Shown here: positions 14,024 to 29,649 of the stretch, one piece after another
Layout of the letters: each line of letters opens with the position of its first letter
Position numbering within the stretch: position 1 is the first letter of the stretch
Source of the DNA: Moringa oleifera
Taxonomy: Eukaryota; Streptophyta; Magnoliopsida; Brassicales; Moringaceae
Reading direction: 5' to 3'
Length of the DNA: 64,000 nt
Assembly: GCA_021397835.1 (NCBI GenBank)
Contig: JAJFZO010000191.1
Coordinates: 3,043,001 to 3,107,000 of the forward strand
Translations under genes and position numbers: made by a program
Notes under the pieces: model-generated
What the model saw: only the letters and a program-made list of their open reading frames with translations
Told to the model about the DNA's origin: nothing
Database searches by the model: none

Positions 14024-17000
14024 GCCATGAGTACGTTTATGATTTTGTTTTTGCTTTATTGTTTGATTGTAAGGTCAATACAAAGAATTCTAAAGTACCC
14101 ACCTACAAGGACATTGAGTGGAGATGAGAGACAGCTTCTGTGGAAGTTCCGATTCTCACTTATGTCTGAGAAGAGGGCTCTAACAAAGTTTCTTCGATCT
14201 GTTGAATGGAGTGATGTTCAAGTCAGCATTCTTTTCCTCATTGTTCTTCATCTCATTAGTAATTTATGGAAATTGAAGCTTGCTCTTTTAGTCTATCTTT
14301 ATGTGGTTAAATTGACTGACTCCCTCCATTTTATGATTCTTAGGTTGTTACTGAACAATTTTGATTTGTTTCTTGACATTGTTATGATGATGCATCTGCA
14401 GGAAGCAAAGCAAGCAATTGAACTCATGGGTAAATGGGAAACAATAGATGTCTCTGATGCCCTGGAGCTCCTATCCCCTGCTTTTGAAAGTGAAGAGGTA
14501 TGTGTAATAAGATTAGATGGGTACATTGCCACATTATTTTGTTTTGTTTCGTTTTCAAACACTTCTTCCTTCAGTATGAATATTGAAGTTGGTATCTTGT
14601 TACTCCAAAACCAAATGTTGCAAGTTTGTCAAGTCATACTTTACATTACATAACAATCACTATGAAAAGAGAACAAAAGTCTTGATGTTTTCTATTTGGA
14701 ATCAATTTATTCCTTCATGGCTCTAGGCCTTAAGGAGGGCTGCCATTGGTTCCTCAAGAACTTGGAGGTCCACAACAGTTTGCAATTCAGCAATGAAAAA
14801 TATAGAACTTGAGCCCAATTTATGGAGCTTCTGAATTGTGCGCTTCTTAGAAGTCACAACTGGCAAGTGATATCCTGATAACATCATCTTATAACATAGT
14901 TTGGATCTAGTTACACTGTGTCGCCTCAACACGATAATTTTAATCTTTGCTGTTTCTCTACAGAAATGATTGAAATTGAAAAACATTTAAAGTAATAGGA
15001 ATAACAGCTTGAACGGATGATGAATGAAATCAGTTTTGTATTTTCATCAGTCTTTTGGATAAGGCCTAATGGGTATATAAATCTTTTGACAGAATAGGTT
15101 GTGATTGCTGTTCATTTGTTTGAACTTCAAAATATCCCATAGTATATCTAATATGGTAGATATTATTCCCTATCTGGTCAAAGGCTGAATGATTCTGATT
15201 ATGTGCTCTCTTAAAAGGTACGTGCATATGCTGTCAGCGTCCTGGAAAGAGCTGATGATGAAGAACTTGAATGTTATTTACTTCAGCTGGTTCAGGCTCT
15301 TCGGTTTGAGCGCTCTGATAAATCTGTCCTTTCTCACTTCCTTGTGCAACGCTGTATGTGCTGTACTTTACATGTGGATATGTGATGTGTGTTGATGTGC
15401 ATTGTATTAGAGTGCTACAATTTATGGTATTGTGCAGTTGTTGGTGGCATCTAATATTGTTCTTGATCTGTAATAGCATTGCGCAATATTGAGTTGGCTA
15501 GCTTTCTTCGCTGGTATGTTGCTGTTGAACTTCATGATCCAGCATATGCGAAGCGTTTTTATTCTACTTACGAGATCCTGGAAGAGAATATGTTAAAGGT
15601 GTGAATATTTAATTTTACATTTTATCAGTTCATTTTTCCAAGGTTTGATGTCATGCAGGTCTACAGTCATTCATTTTATAATGGTGCATAATAAGAAAAT
15701 GTTGCTTACATTTGTTTGAATTATGAAGTGTAATTTATGAGAAAAGCCTAGCAATTGAAATTGATTGACCTATGAAAACTTTAGTGATGCAAAATATGTT
15801 ATTCCTCCATCCAATTTAACTAAAGGTTCTGTAAGCACTATTTTCTGGATAAAGCTAGAGGCAAACCATATGGTTGGATAGACGTACAGATTCCTTGACC
15901 AAATGAGCAAAGATAAAGGCTGGCCTAAAGTGTAACCTGTACTTACAGGTTTTGTCTGGATATTTATATTGTCTTTGGAGCAAGAAATTTTATCTGTGGG
16001 CATGTTTCTTGCAATTCATTATGCAGTTTATTAACACCATCTTTTTGTGCAGCTGAAACCTGGTGTGGATGGAGAAGAAGATGGATTTAAGTTGTGGCAG
16101 AGTTTGGTACGGCAGACAGAATTGACTGCACAACTCTGTTCTATAATGAGAGATGTGAGAAATGTTCGAGGCAATACGCAGAAAAAAATCGAGAAGCTTA
16201 GACAGCTTCTTTCTGGTCTTCTGAGTGAACTTACCTATTTTGAGGAGGTATTTCTTGATTACAAAGTTCCTTGGGTGTTGACAAGCTAATAACCTTATGA
16301 GCCTTGTTTGTTAATATCTTGTAGTGTGTGCACAAGTTAGATGGCTGCTAAAAGTTTAGTGATTACTTTCAGCCAATAAGATCGCCACTGGCTCCTGGTG
16401 TTCTTATCACTGGGATTGTGCCGTCAGAGTCATCGATATTCAAAAGTGCCCTGCATCCTTTACGCCTGACTTTCCGGACAGCAAATGGTGGGAGTTGTAA
16501 GATTATATTTAAGAAGGGTGATGACATTCGGCAAGACCAATTGGTAAATCTTTGCATAATTGTTGCATCAAGAAATCTTAGTTCAGGGAGTCAGGTGAAA
16601 GATCGGAATCTGACATTTGTATAATATTTTGATTTGTAATTCATGTAGGTTGTTCAAATGGTATCACTCATGGATAGATTGCTTAAGTTGGAAAATCTTG
16701 ATCTACACTTAACTCCATATAAGGTGCTAGCAACTGGACAAGATGAGGGCATGTTGGAATTCATACAGTCTCGTTCTTTAGCGCAGGTATTTCATTGCGG
16801 AAGATGCTTCTTCTATGTAGAAGTCCTGCAATTCATATATGCTTTTACATTGCTCTGTTTTGTTAATTAACCGCACTGCTCTTGCCATTGTACCTTCGTG
16901 ATTTGAAGTCACTTCATCCTATTTGATACTTAAGTTATATGGCTATGCAAATTTTTCTGATGTGATTTCTGTTAATCTTTTGTATATTAACTAGATGTAG

Positions 17001-18684
17001 GCAGATTTGCCTTGTCTTGATCACCTTTATGACCTGCCAGGTGTTTTTTCTTGCTCTTTTGGTGAAACTGAGTGTGAATTATTCTTATTTTCTCTATGAG
17101 TTCTGAAGATAATTACCTTCAGTTTAGTTTTCAGCAAATTTGGGAAAAGAAAAAAGAAATTTTCTAAAATTTATTTGAAGGTGCTTCCGGAATGGACCTG
17201 TTGTTTGATGTTTTTCCTCCTTTTCTTCTACTTTTTGATAACCAAAGGAGCCTTTACCTTTGGCAGTTTTGGTATTTGCTGTCAATTTTTTAATAGGTTA
17301 ATTTAGTTGTCTGAACTCTAACGAGGAAATATGCAGAAAAATTATGTTATTTGTAACATATTCAATTTTGAAAAGGGTTATTAAGATGTGTTTCTTTCCA
17401 TATCCAGATTCTTTCAGAGCATCGCAGCATAACAAGTTATCTGCAGAAGTTTCATCCGGATGAGCATGGACCATTTGGGATTACGGCCACGTGTCTTGAG
17501 ACATTTATTAAAAGTTGTGCTGGTTACTCTGTCATCACATACATTCTAGGCATTGGAGACAGGTGATAATTTAGTTGATCATGAAGTTTCTAGATATTTA
17601 CCTTCCTAATTAGTGTTAGCCAGTGCTTATTTCTTCATGTCATGCTGTGGCAATAGTTCTTGAGTTGTATAAATGTACTCAACTTGTGAAGTTGTCTTGG
17701 TTTTCACCCATAGTAGTTCAATTAAATTATATATATATATATACACCATAGGAAGTTCTTAATCAATCAAGAGCATCTCCTGGTTGTAAACATTTATTAA
17801 GTTCCCTATACTTAGAAGCAGCTTACCTATTTCAGTATGCAGCTCTGCAGATATTTGAAATTCTTTGACACTGTTGTGGCCTAAACTAAATAATTTGTGG
17901 GAGTTTGCACTAGAGAAGAAAAATACAATACATGTTCATTTCTCTTCTTAATTTGGGAAGTTCTTAACTTACCACACAGAAACATATTTTTCTAACCATT
18001 GATGAGTTCTGTGCAGACACCTAGACAACCTTCTCCTTAGGGATGATGGGCGTCTTTTCCATGTTGATTTTGGTTTTATTCTTGGGCGAGACCCTAAGCC
18101 ATTCCCTCCACCGATGAAGCTTTGCAAAGAGATGGTTGAAGCTATGGGTGGAGCTGAAAGGTGAATAACCTTTGAAGTTAATAGGCTTAGGACCTTCTTG
18201 TGCTTTTGTCTATGTCCGTCGTGCTGGATAAGATGCTCTCAATATAATAGAGGCCATTATCTTACATGACTTAGCTTTATCAAGCACTAATGTATAACTG
18301 TTTGATATATTTGCCCTATGCAGCCAATACTATACAAGATTCAAATCCTATTGTTGTGAAGCATACAACATCCTTCGCAAGTCTAGTAACCTTATTTTGA
18401 ATCTGTTCTATTTGATGGCGGGTTCGAACATTCCTGACATTGCTTCTGATCCTGAAAAAGGCATTCTTAAAGTAAGTTCTTTGATGTTTATACTGTGGCA
18501 AGTCTGCTTATGTTTCTTGTTTTAACTGAGATTCCATTGTGCTAAGCTTCAAGAAAAGTTTCGATTGGACTTGGACGATGAGGCCTGCGTCCATTTCTTC
18601 CAGGATCTTATTAACGAGAGTGTTAGTGCATTGTTCCCTCAAATGGTTGAGACTATTCATAGGTGGGCTCAATACTGGCGCTGA
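9159..18684 (+). CDS. VPS34: Phosphatidylinositol 3-kinase VPS34 (class III)
   Basis: Phosphorylates phosphatidylinositol at D-3 to make PI3P for vacuolar sorting, endosome function and autophagy; acts in a complex with VPS15 and ATG6. Seventeen coding exons: 9159-9270, 10079-10175, 10749-10845, 12031-12189, 12306-12515, 13403-13581, 14074-14221, 14402-14497, 15218-15353, 15477-15598, 16053-16247, 16373-16543, 16649-16786, 17408-17562, 18017-18160, 18324-18471, 18547-18684. All phases match, giving 814 residues, which I recall as the Arabidopsis length. Order: N-terminal C2 domain starting [13 protein letters not shown], a helical accessory domain (about 290-470), then the kinase domain. Kinase marks are the ATP lysine region [11 protein letters not shown] (about 564-574), catalytic loop GDRHLDN (670-676) and DFGFILG (689-695). 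The C-terminus ends HRWAQYWR, as in the family. The gene appears intact. Confidence 0.95.
13984..14021. repeat. (TA)n microsatellite in VPS34 intron 6
   Basis: About 18 TA units directly follow a run of A. The tract lies roughly 50 bases upstream of the 3' splice site used for the exon at 14074. It is likely length-polymorphic. Confidence 0.9.
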
Positions 18685-20879
18685 TCCAGCTAATGATGGG
18701 CCTGCCCATTCCTTTGCAAATAAGCAAGTAAACTTTTGCCTCTTTTTTCTTTCCTTTTTTGGTTCTCCTATAAGACAATGAATTTGATCTTGGTTTGTTC
18801 CTAGCTGAGTGACTGGTTCTTTTTTAAGTCTTTTATAAATTCAAATTGCTTGCCCCTTCTGCAGGAAAATTGTGGCTACTTTCACAACATACATAAAAGA
18901 CATCAGAAAAATATTTAATATCATAAAAATCTTCTGCTTGATAACTGAACAATCCATTATGGTAAGTCATTTCTCTTGGCCTACTAACTTTGAAACAATT
19001 TTCTAAAGCTCTTGCCAAATGAACTGTAGTTGTCATGTTGAATATCCAACATGGAGACATATGCATGCAAAACAAGCCTGAATAGATGTTCATCTTGAGT
19101 TGGTATTTGCACCTCCTTTCGACATCTATTGCCCATGCTAAATGTCAAGGGTTCTCTATCATTCATTGTTGTCTCAAAATAACTGAATGACAAAATAAAA
19201 AGGGGAGTTAAAACATGCTTGTTGTTTCTGATCATGGAAAATTCTCGGTTTCAAGATGCGCTCTTGGTAAAAGCATGTGTCAAACTCTCTTCTTCCTCTT
19301 ACAATTGCAAAGAATGCCACACTGTGCGTCTAGGATATGCTTACAAAATGACCGGAGGCGGAGATAGAGCATGAGTAGCCTTAACTTCCAAATATTCAGT
19401 GTGTTTGCCTCTCTAATTCTGATCTTTTAAGTTTTGTTCTGTTACCCGATTTTAGTATCAGGTTTTATTCACAACTTCCATATGCGTATATATCTTTTTG
19501 AGATCAGTTGGGTGCTTCCTGTTAATCTTATAAGCACGTTCTCCATTAATTCCTCTAGAGAAATAACTGATGAATCTTGTTCTTATATGATTGGGCCTAA
19601 TTAAATATCCTTGTCTTGCATTCTGCACTTTGAATTTTTTTATGAACCAAGTTTTGGCACCATAATGATGTCTTGTGTGTTTCCTCAAAAAACATATTAG
19701 TATCTGCATATCACTTCCTCTGATGCAAATTTTGATTCCTTCTTTTCTTGTTTCAGACAGAAATTTGCCAGGCAGGAAGACGTATTCATATGATGTAAAG
19801 GCCCATGCCAATGGGAATATTATAAATTTGTAAATAATTATGTATACGTATATATATTCATGATTCTCTTTTTCTTTTTTTCTGTTTTGTTTTTTCTTGG
19901 AGAAAGGGAGGTTACTAAGTTTGGTAGGGAGTATATATGTATATTTGATCTGAAACTCTATGCAAAGCAAGCCTCAGCGAACTCCGGGGTGGTCTAACTA
20001 TATCGCCAATTGGGAAGACAGTCCCACTTTATCAAATGTAGTTACATACCAATTTTCTTGATTACTCTCTTTCTTTGTTTTGGTCTTTCAATTCAAATCT
20101 TCTTGTCCTGTCAATCACAAGACAGGGGAGACTGAAGAAGGAAGGATAAATGCCAACCATGTAGGTAGTGTAGATGGACTGGTCAATATAGCCGACATTT
20201 ATCTTCCTATTTTAAGTCACCGAAACTATACGTACATGAACCTAATTATTCTGTATTCCATATGTTATAAGAGTAACAATTGTGCTAGACATATTTCTTC
20301 CTCAGATGAAAAGGGTAGCAGTAATGGAAGTTTTAGAATTCCTGAGATCATTCAGAATCACTCAAGTGTATTAGACATGATTTAGAAATAGATGCAAATG
20401 TTCTCTTCCAAAAACAGAACAGTGCATCTTACATATTCCCTTTCAAAGTGCTTTTTATTTAGATGAAAGTGGCATCAGCAATTCGATTGATCTATCCACC
20501 TAGTTTTTAATTGAACAAAAAAATCATTTTCCCTTAATTTGATTTTCTGATTTCTTGGTATTTAAGTCGGAATTTGAACAAAATGGGCCGGCTCTCAGTC
20601 CGGCAAATATGTACTCGATTGCGTGGCGCTTACCTATTGGTTTGGTGGCATAAATCTACGACCTGACACTCACCAGAGCTGCCCGAAGGGGGAAACAACG
20701 GGGCAACATCAACTGGCTTTTTTCATTAAAGTGACGTGGCTGTGAATGGTTGGTGCTCATAGCGTAGGCAACAAACAAAAGCTTACACTGAATTGAAGGG
20801 CATTTTTGTTCGTAGGAGCCAAACGCAGAATACAAGTTGCTGCCTCTGTTCTTTCCCTTATAAGTCTCCCCGCTTTCCA

Positions 20880-20880
<1 letters not shown>
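18685..20880. other. VPS34 3' region and spacer before the ARF gene
   Basis: The VPS34 3' UTR follows the stop codon. A GT-type donor (GCAA/gtaaac, about 18727) and a downstream tgcag acceptor (about 18864) suggest that the UTR could be spliced in some transcripts. The rest to about 20880 shows only short open frames with no family resemblance. A (TA)-rich stretch lies near 19840-19860. No RNA gene or transposon was recognised. Confidence 0.45.
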
Positions 20881-24048
<3,168 letters not shown>

Positions 24049-24902
24049 AGATGCTGATGAGATGTTTTGTTAGACTGGCAATTCTGGATGCAGGGGTGAA
24101 TATTATCTAGTTTCTCCTTTTTTTCTTTTTCTTTTATTTTGGAGAAGGATTGTTGTTATGCCATTGTCATCTGGATTAAGATCCTTTTACTTAGGACCCT
24201 TTATGGCTATATTGTAATAGAAGACTTTGTGGTTGGATGTATACTTCAAGTTTTGAGGTGTTGCTTCCTGTTGTGATGATAACTGATTTGGTGCACCAGC
24301 AGTTTCCTTGTCAGTGAACTGTTCTTTTGGCTGTCTTGAATCGAATTTGCCTTGACCTTGTAAATTTCAGGCTTGAACATTTTTCCAGAACCAATGAGGC
24401 AGCTGGCATGAGCAGTGAATGAACATAAAAGCCTTTGCCTAGTATTCTTACTGGTTGTTTAGGAACTCAATTTGTTTTGTGGCAGGCTATGGGTTAAAAT
24501 ATTCCTTACACCCCATAATCCCAGCCGTTTGCATATTCTGATGGTCGTTGCCCTTAATTTTGCCCAAATAATTATGCTTTATTCGATCTCTCTGCATGCA
24601 TGGGTTAGTTCATTTCTTTTCTAGTTTGTAAAGTACCCATTGTTGCATTTTCCATTTTTTGGTCATCTTTCTTCTATATACCTATTGTTATTATATCTTT
24701 TTTTTTTTGAGTGTGTTTTAGAGAAGTTCTATGTGAGAATTTGGTCTATCACTCTAGAAAGTACTTGGTGGTGGGGTTTGGTGTTATGTGGTTTTTGAAG
24801 TTCCATTTTTTTCGTTTTTATGCTCGCCTGCGGATGGAGGGCATGAGCGATGAAGCAAAGGTCATAGTGGTTGCTTCTCCAGTTAAAAGACAGTGCACGT
24901 GA

Positions 24903-25075
24903 GGCCAAAAGCCTATGAATCCCCCACAGCATGAGGTTTCATCCGCCAGCAGACAGGTCATGGGGAATGAATGTAATAGTGAAAGGCCAAGCAGAATAGG
25001 CCAAAAACCATTGAATCCACCACGTTACAACAGTTCACCAGCTGGCAGACAAGTCATGGGGAGCAGACCATTCAC
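24903..25075. repeat. Imperfect tandem duplication, period about 96 bp
   Basis: Two neighbouring units begin with ggccaaaa at 24903 and 24999. Both share, in the same order, a tgaatcc-ccac block, a ttca-cc-gc block and a gcagacaggtcatgggga-like block. Divergence is substantial, so the duplication is old. No coding potential is shared by the two units. Confidence 0.7.
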
Positions 25076-28000
25076 CATGAGATGAACCATATAAACTGGT
25101 GGCACAACAAGCAAAGACAATTACAGAAAGTCCACTTCTACTAGCAAGTTGGGCATGCCAAAGGAAAGGCACAAAGGCCAGTCACCAGTTACCTATTGTG
25201 AGGACTGTAGTCCACAGAGGAATTCATGACTGACATTTCACCTCTTCCCTAAGATGAGAGGCTGTGCCTCAGTCTTTGGTGCTGTACACACATGGGAAAT
25301 TTTGTTCTCATCTTAGTTAAACCAGTTATGAATTTAAAGAACGTAGCTATTGGTAAGATAGCATATCCTAAAGCCCCTATTCCCGTGTCACTGTCATTTT
25401 TGCTTTTGGGACCCTCCATGGGAATAAACCTGACAACAAAAGTAGTTCAGGTCCAGATGAAGATATAGAAGCAGCTTGTCCCTGAAATATCCACACATTA
25501 AGAACAAAACTTACCTTGTTCCATCTCCCTTATTTGGTTTGATTTTTATATAGGCAACGCAACCATCCTTCCGTCCACTGGGTCAGTCCCTGCCTGGATA
25601 AAACTCATGAATATAGCCTCTTGTTTATTTACTTAAAGCCTTTCTTGCTCAGTACCTTTTCCACAAGTATGGAAAAGGTGATCTCATGGCCACACAGTCT
25701 ATCATTCCAGACACGCATGCACAGACAGGGAATAGAGAAGACCTCAGATTTCTCAAGCTGGCGCCTCTGTGGTAAATCAACAAACAGGAAGGGTGCCTCC
25801 AGGCCAGTCCACTCTCCCCTGGAACCACACCACCACTGCTTACCTCACTCAAAGCTTCAGGTTTCATTGGCCCACTCTAAAGAAAAACCTCCCCACTTGC
25901 TAGTTTCCAACCTTTGGCTATTAAAACAAAATTTCGAAAACAGAAAGGAGAAAGGACCTAGAACTGAGTCATTAATTGGATGCAATCTTCAGTTTTCCAC
26001 AACCAAATCATCCTTGGATCTTGCCCCATTTCACTTTTGGGTTTGCCCTGCTTAAGTAGGGCATACATTTTAAACCAGCGTACGAACAGATAGAACCAAG
26101 AATCATATCTTACCGATTTCGTGAATGTCTGGAAAGCACCAAAAAGAGACTCAAAGTTCAAATAAAGTGATGGTTTTGAATGTAGTGTCCCTTCCAAGCA
26201 GTCTACATTAGTCACTTTATCCTTATAAGCTTATAACTACCAATCAATCTTTCTAATGACGAATACCACATTTTATGTTAAAAAATCCAACATTTGCGCC
26301 TACAAGTATGCTGTTTCCTCTTTTACAATTTCTTTTCCCAAGCTAAAAGATATGTAGCAATACCCTTTTTAATTTATTATCATTACTATTACTAATATTA
26401 GTAATGAAGGTAACTAAAATCCGACACTTAGGCCTACAAGCCCTAATTAGTTACCAATTAATTAATTAATTAATTATACCCAAATCCTTCATTTTTTGTA
26501 AAGAGGCATTACCACTCCATTAGAAGTTTCCGAGAGGGGAGATTCCATTTGCAGGGATAGTGGCAGTGGCACTACGCTACCTTAATACAAAGAAGTTAAA
26601 AGGAAGGAAAGCTTCCTTCTTTCTTCATGTCGTAACAAAGTAAAAGTGAAACTAGAAAAAGAAGACTCGCCAATACAACAGACTGTTACTTTTCTGCTCT
26701 GCAACGACCTAAACCGGTCACTCACAATTGCAAATAGTCATCGTAGAGAGAAGTAAGAGAGCCAGAAAAGTGTGAGTTTTTTTTTTTTTCTTTTTCCATT
26801 CAAAGGTAGATGTTAAAATTATTTGTGATATGAGTAAATTTATATTGGACGCTGCATCAAGGTTTACAATAAGTAGACTTTAAACGTAATTGACACTTCT
26901 TAAAAAAAAATAATCATAAAATAGAGTGAAGCATAATACAAATAATTTATATCAACAAAAATAATGTTCAAATGATAGATATAAAATCAAAGGATGATTC
27001 AAAAATAAATTATATGTTATAAAAAATTAATATATTTTTTGATTAAATATATAAATAAAGATATTACATATAATACTTTTAAGTTATTTTTTTGCATCAA
27101 ATTTTTGTTATTTTCATCACTGATTTGATTGTTGAAAATAATTCGATTGTCCTTATGACTATTCTTTGATTTTTTTAGTTTTATAAATCCTTTTAATTCA
27201 ATCATCATCTATTATTTTTTAAAAATCATGAAATTAACTTACTCAATTTTTTTGAGTAGCATCAATTTGTATTACTAAGTAAGATTTCCTTCATTTGTCA
27301 CAAATTTTATTTTTCACACGTGTTTGGAAAATGTCTATGTAAATAGGTAAGAATACAAGCTTCAATCAAATTGAATTCTGTCCAAATTCAAATACTTCCA
27401 CATTGTTACACAGTAATCCAGACAAGAACAATCTAGACATTTGCCTTTTCTTCTCCTTTATTTTAAAATATTAAAGAAAAAGAAATTTAATTATTTAGGT
27501 GGGGACTGCTGGATTTTCACTATATTTTTCTACAATCTCTTTGGCTTGTGCTACATGTTAACTTTAATCCACACCCATTAAGACAATAAAACTTGATTAG
27601 TCACAGAAGACTTGAGTCTAAAAATTTCTTCCTTTTTTCTTTCTTCTTTACAAAGGTGTGTGAAAATTGAAACCCATTTAAATTTGCTAATTGATTTTGG
27701 ATCTTCGTTAGTTAAATTTAATAATTTATAAGTTGGAAAAATAGTAAAAATCAGTTTTCTTGGTTATTATTACACTAAAATGGTTGAAACTTAAATCTTC
27801 TGATATCAAGGTGTTGGATGATCTTGACATTTAACAAAATTAAAAATGGTGAGATTTTTTTCTCATCATTTAATTTTTTTTTAATAATTAATATAGAATA
27901 ACTGAATAAAATTCAATAAGATGATATATAGGTTAGTTAAAAAAATAATATTACATTACTTTTAAAATTAATGTTAATGTAATATATTTTTACCACTTGA

Positions 28001-29092
28001 ATTAATGGATGGATGCAAGTGCTATGATAGTTTCATGGATCATGCAAGTTTATGTAATGATAACTCTTTATGACATTATGTGTACAGTGCTGCCCGTTAT
28101 AATACTAACCACTACCTTTAGAAAATTAAAGTAAAAGGAAAAAGAAAGTGCTGAATGGAATATGGATGGCGTGGAGCCCAGAATGTCATAAGGGGAGCAA
28201 TGCTGCCAAGTTTACAATCGTAAAAGCAGTAAAAAGAGAAATAAAAATAATATGGGGATGCTTCTTTCTTATTACTTCAATTAAATTAACTTTATCTTTG
28301 CTCGCCTAGCTACCTTACTTTTTTATAATTTCTTTTATAAAAAAGGAAAACCCTAAACCATAATGTATTAACAATATTATATTTATAAAAATGTATGACA
28401 CAGCTTGTGTTCATTAATTGATTACATAATATATATATACATGTATATATTAATGTATTTATGTATAATAAACTTCTAGTGAATAACTGAAGAATTTTCG
28501 TCATGGTGGTGGCTGTGGTGAACATGCGTGCCTGATCTTCAATTAACTCATCAGGAAGATGCTAAGAGCTCTTCTCTCATCTGAATTTAAGTTGAGTTTT
28601 TCAAAAAAATAAATAAAAAAAATATTTTTATAATTTATAATAAAAATAAAATTTAATAATTTATTTTATTAAATTATCGTATATTATTTTTATTTAAAAA
28701 ATTAGTACAACTCAAAATAAAAAATCTGGATACTTACGCTTTGAGCCATTCAGATTACTGTGATCACCTTTTTTTTTTTTTCCTTCTTCTACTTTCTTTT
28801 GCCTTCTTTTCTTTTGAAATCATGATATATAAAGGAATATTTACAGGTTGATTTATACAGCCACATTATGACCTCGACCCATCAAATCTCAGCCGTCCAT
28901 TCTGATGATAAGGTGAGAATGCATGGCGGGCTGATCAAGAAACGATGTTCATTCATTTTTCTCTTCTAAAGCTTCTTTTATACCACAATTAACCGTATAT
29001 AATCAAAATAAAAAACATGAAAAGGACAACGGAAATCTCTATTGAATCTCATTTAGCCTTCATTTGGCTTGCATTTACCCTTCATTTCATGG

Positions 29093-29101
29093 CTATTTAA
29101 G
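29093..29101 (+). promoter_or_regulatory. Candidate TATA box of galactinol synthase
   Basis: ctatttaag lies 143 bases upstream of the galactinol synthase ATG. This spacing would give a leader of roughly 110 bases. I saw no clear DRE (CCGAC) or ABRE core in the 300 bases upstream, although many galactinol synthase genes are stress-induced. Confidence 0.45.
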
Positions 29102-29243
29102 CAGCAACGCTGCCATTGACGTCCTCAGGAACTAAGGTTAGTAGGGTGGCATCTTCTCTGAGTTGCTGGTTTACTTTCCCTTACCCTCCTCAACACACAA
29201 ACCTTCCCTCTCCGCATTTTCCAGTCACCTTAAGATTTTCACC

Positions 29244-29614
29244 ATGGCCCCGGAAATTCCTGTTTATGTCTTCTCCGGTACCGGCAAGGTCTCAAGTACT
29301 CTTAAAGCAGGCTACTCAAAGAGGGCTTACGTGACTTTTTTGGCCGGTAATGGTGATTATGTGAAAGGAGTTGTTGGATTGGCCAAGGGACTGCGTAAGG
29401 TCAAGAGTGCTTACCCTCTGGTGGTTGCTATCTTGCCTGATGTCCCAGAGGATCACCGTGAGATCTTGACGTCGCAGGGCTGCATCGTACGTGAGATCGA
29501 GCCTATTTATCCACCGGACAACGAGATTCAGTTCGCCATGGCTTACTATGTCATTAACTACTCCAAGCTTCGTATCTGGAATGTAAGTATCCAACACTCT
29601 CGCATCATTTAGCT

Positions 29615-29649
<35 letters not shown>

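Larger units (their letters stand above)
24049..29243. other. Large intergenic region between ARF and galactinol synthase
   Basis: ARF 3' UTR occupies roughly 24049-24480. Bases 24900-25080 contain an imperfect tandem duplication (listed separately). Bases 25140-26220 have near-even base composition and open frames of up to 144 codons on the plus strand. None resembles a known protein, and codon use and splice context do not support a gene. Bases 26770-28770 are strongly AT-rich and look like old non-coding or transposon-derived DNA without recognisable termini. Bases 28800-29243 form the galactinol synthase promoter and leader. Confidence 0.5.

Noticed and set aside
20080..20385. 101-codon open frame between VPS34 and ARF
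   Set aside because: Composition and amino-acid content look random and no domain or conserved motif is visible.
24352..24375. ttgaccttgtaa word resembling the core of a TAS3 tasiR-ARF
   Set aside because: Only about 12 bases match, it is not repeated, no miR390 sites were seen around it, and it lies in the ARF (GTPase) 3' UTR.
25621..26055. 144-codon open frame on the plus strand
   Set aside because: No family resemblance, no splice or start context, and overlapping open frames on the other strand; most likely chance in a balanced-composition stretch.
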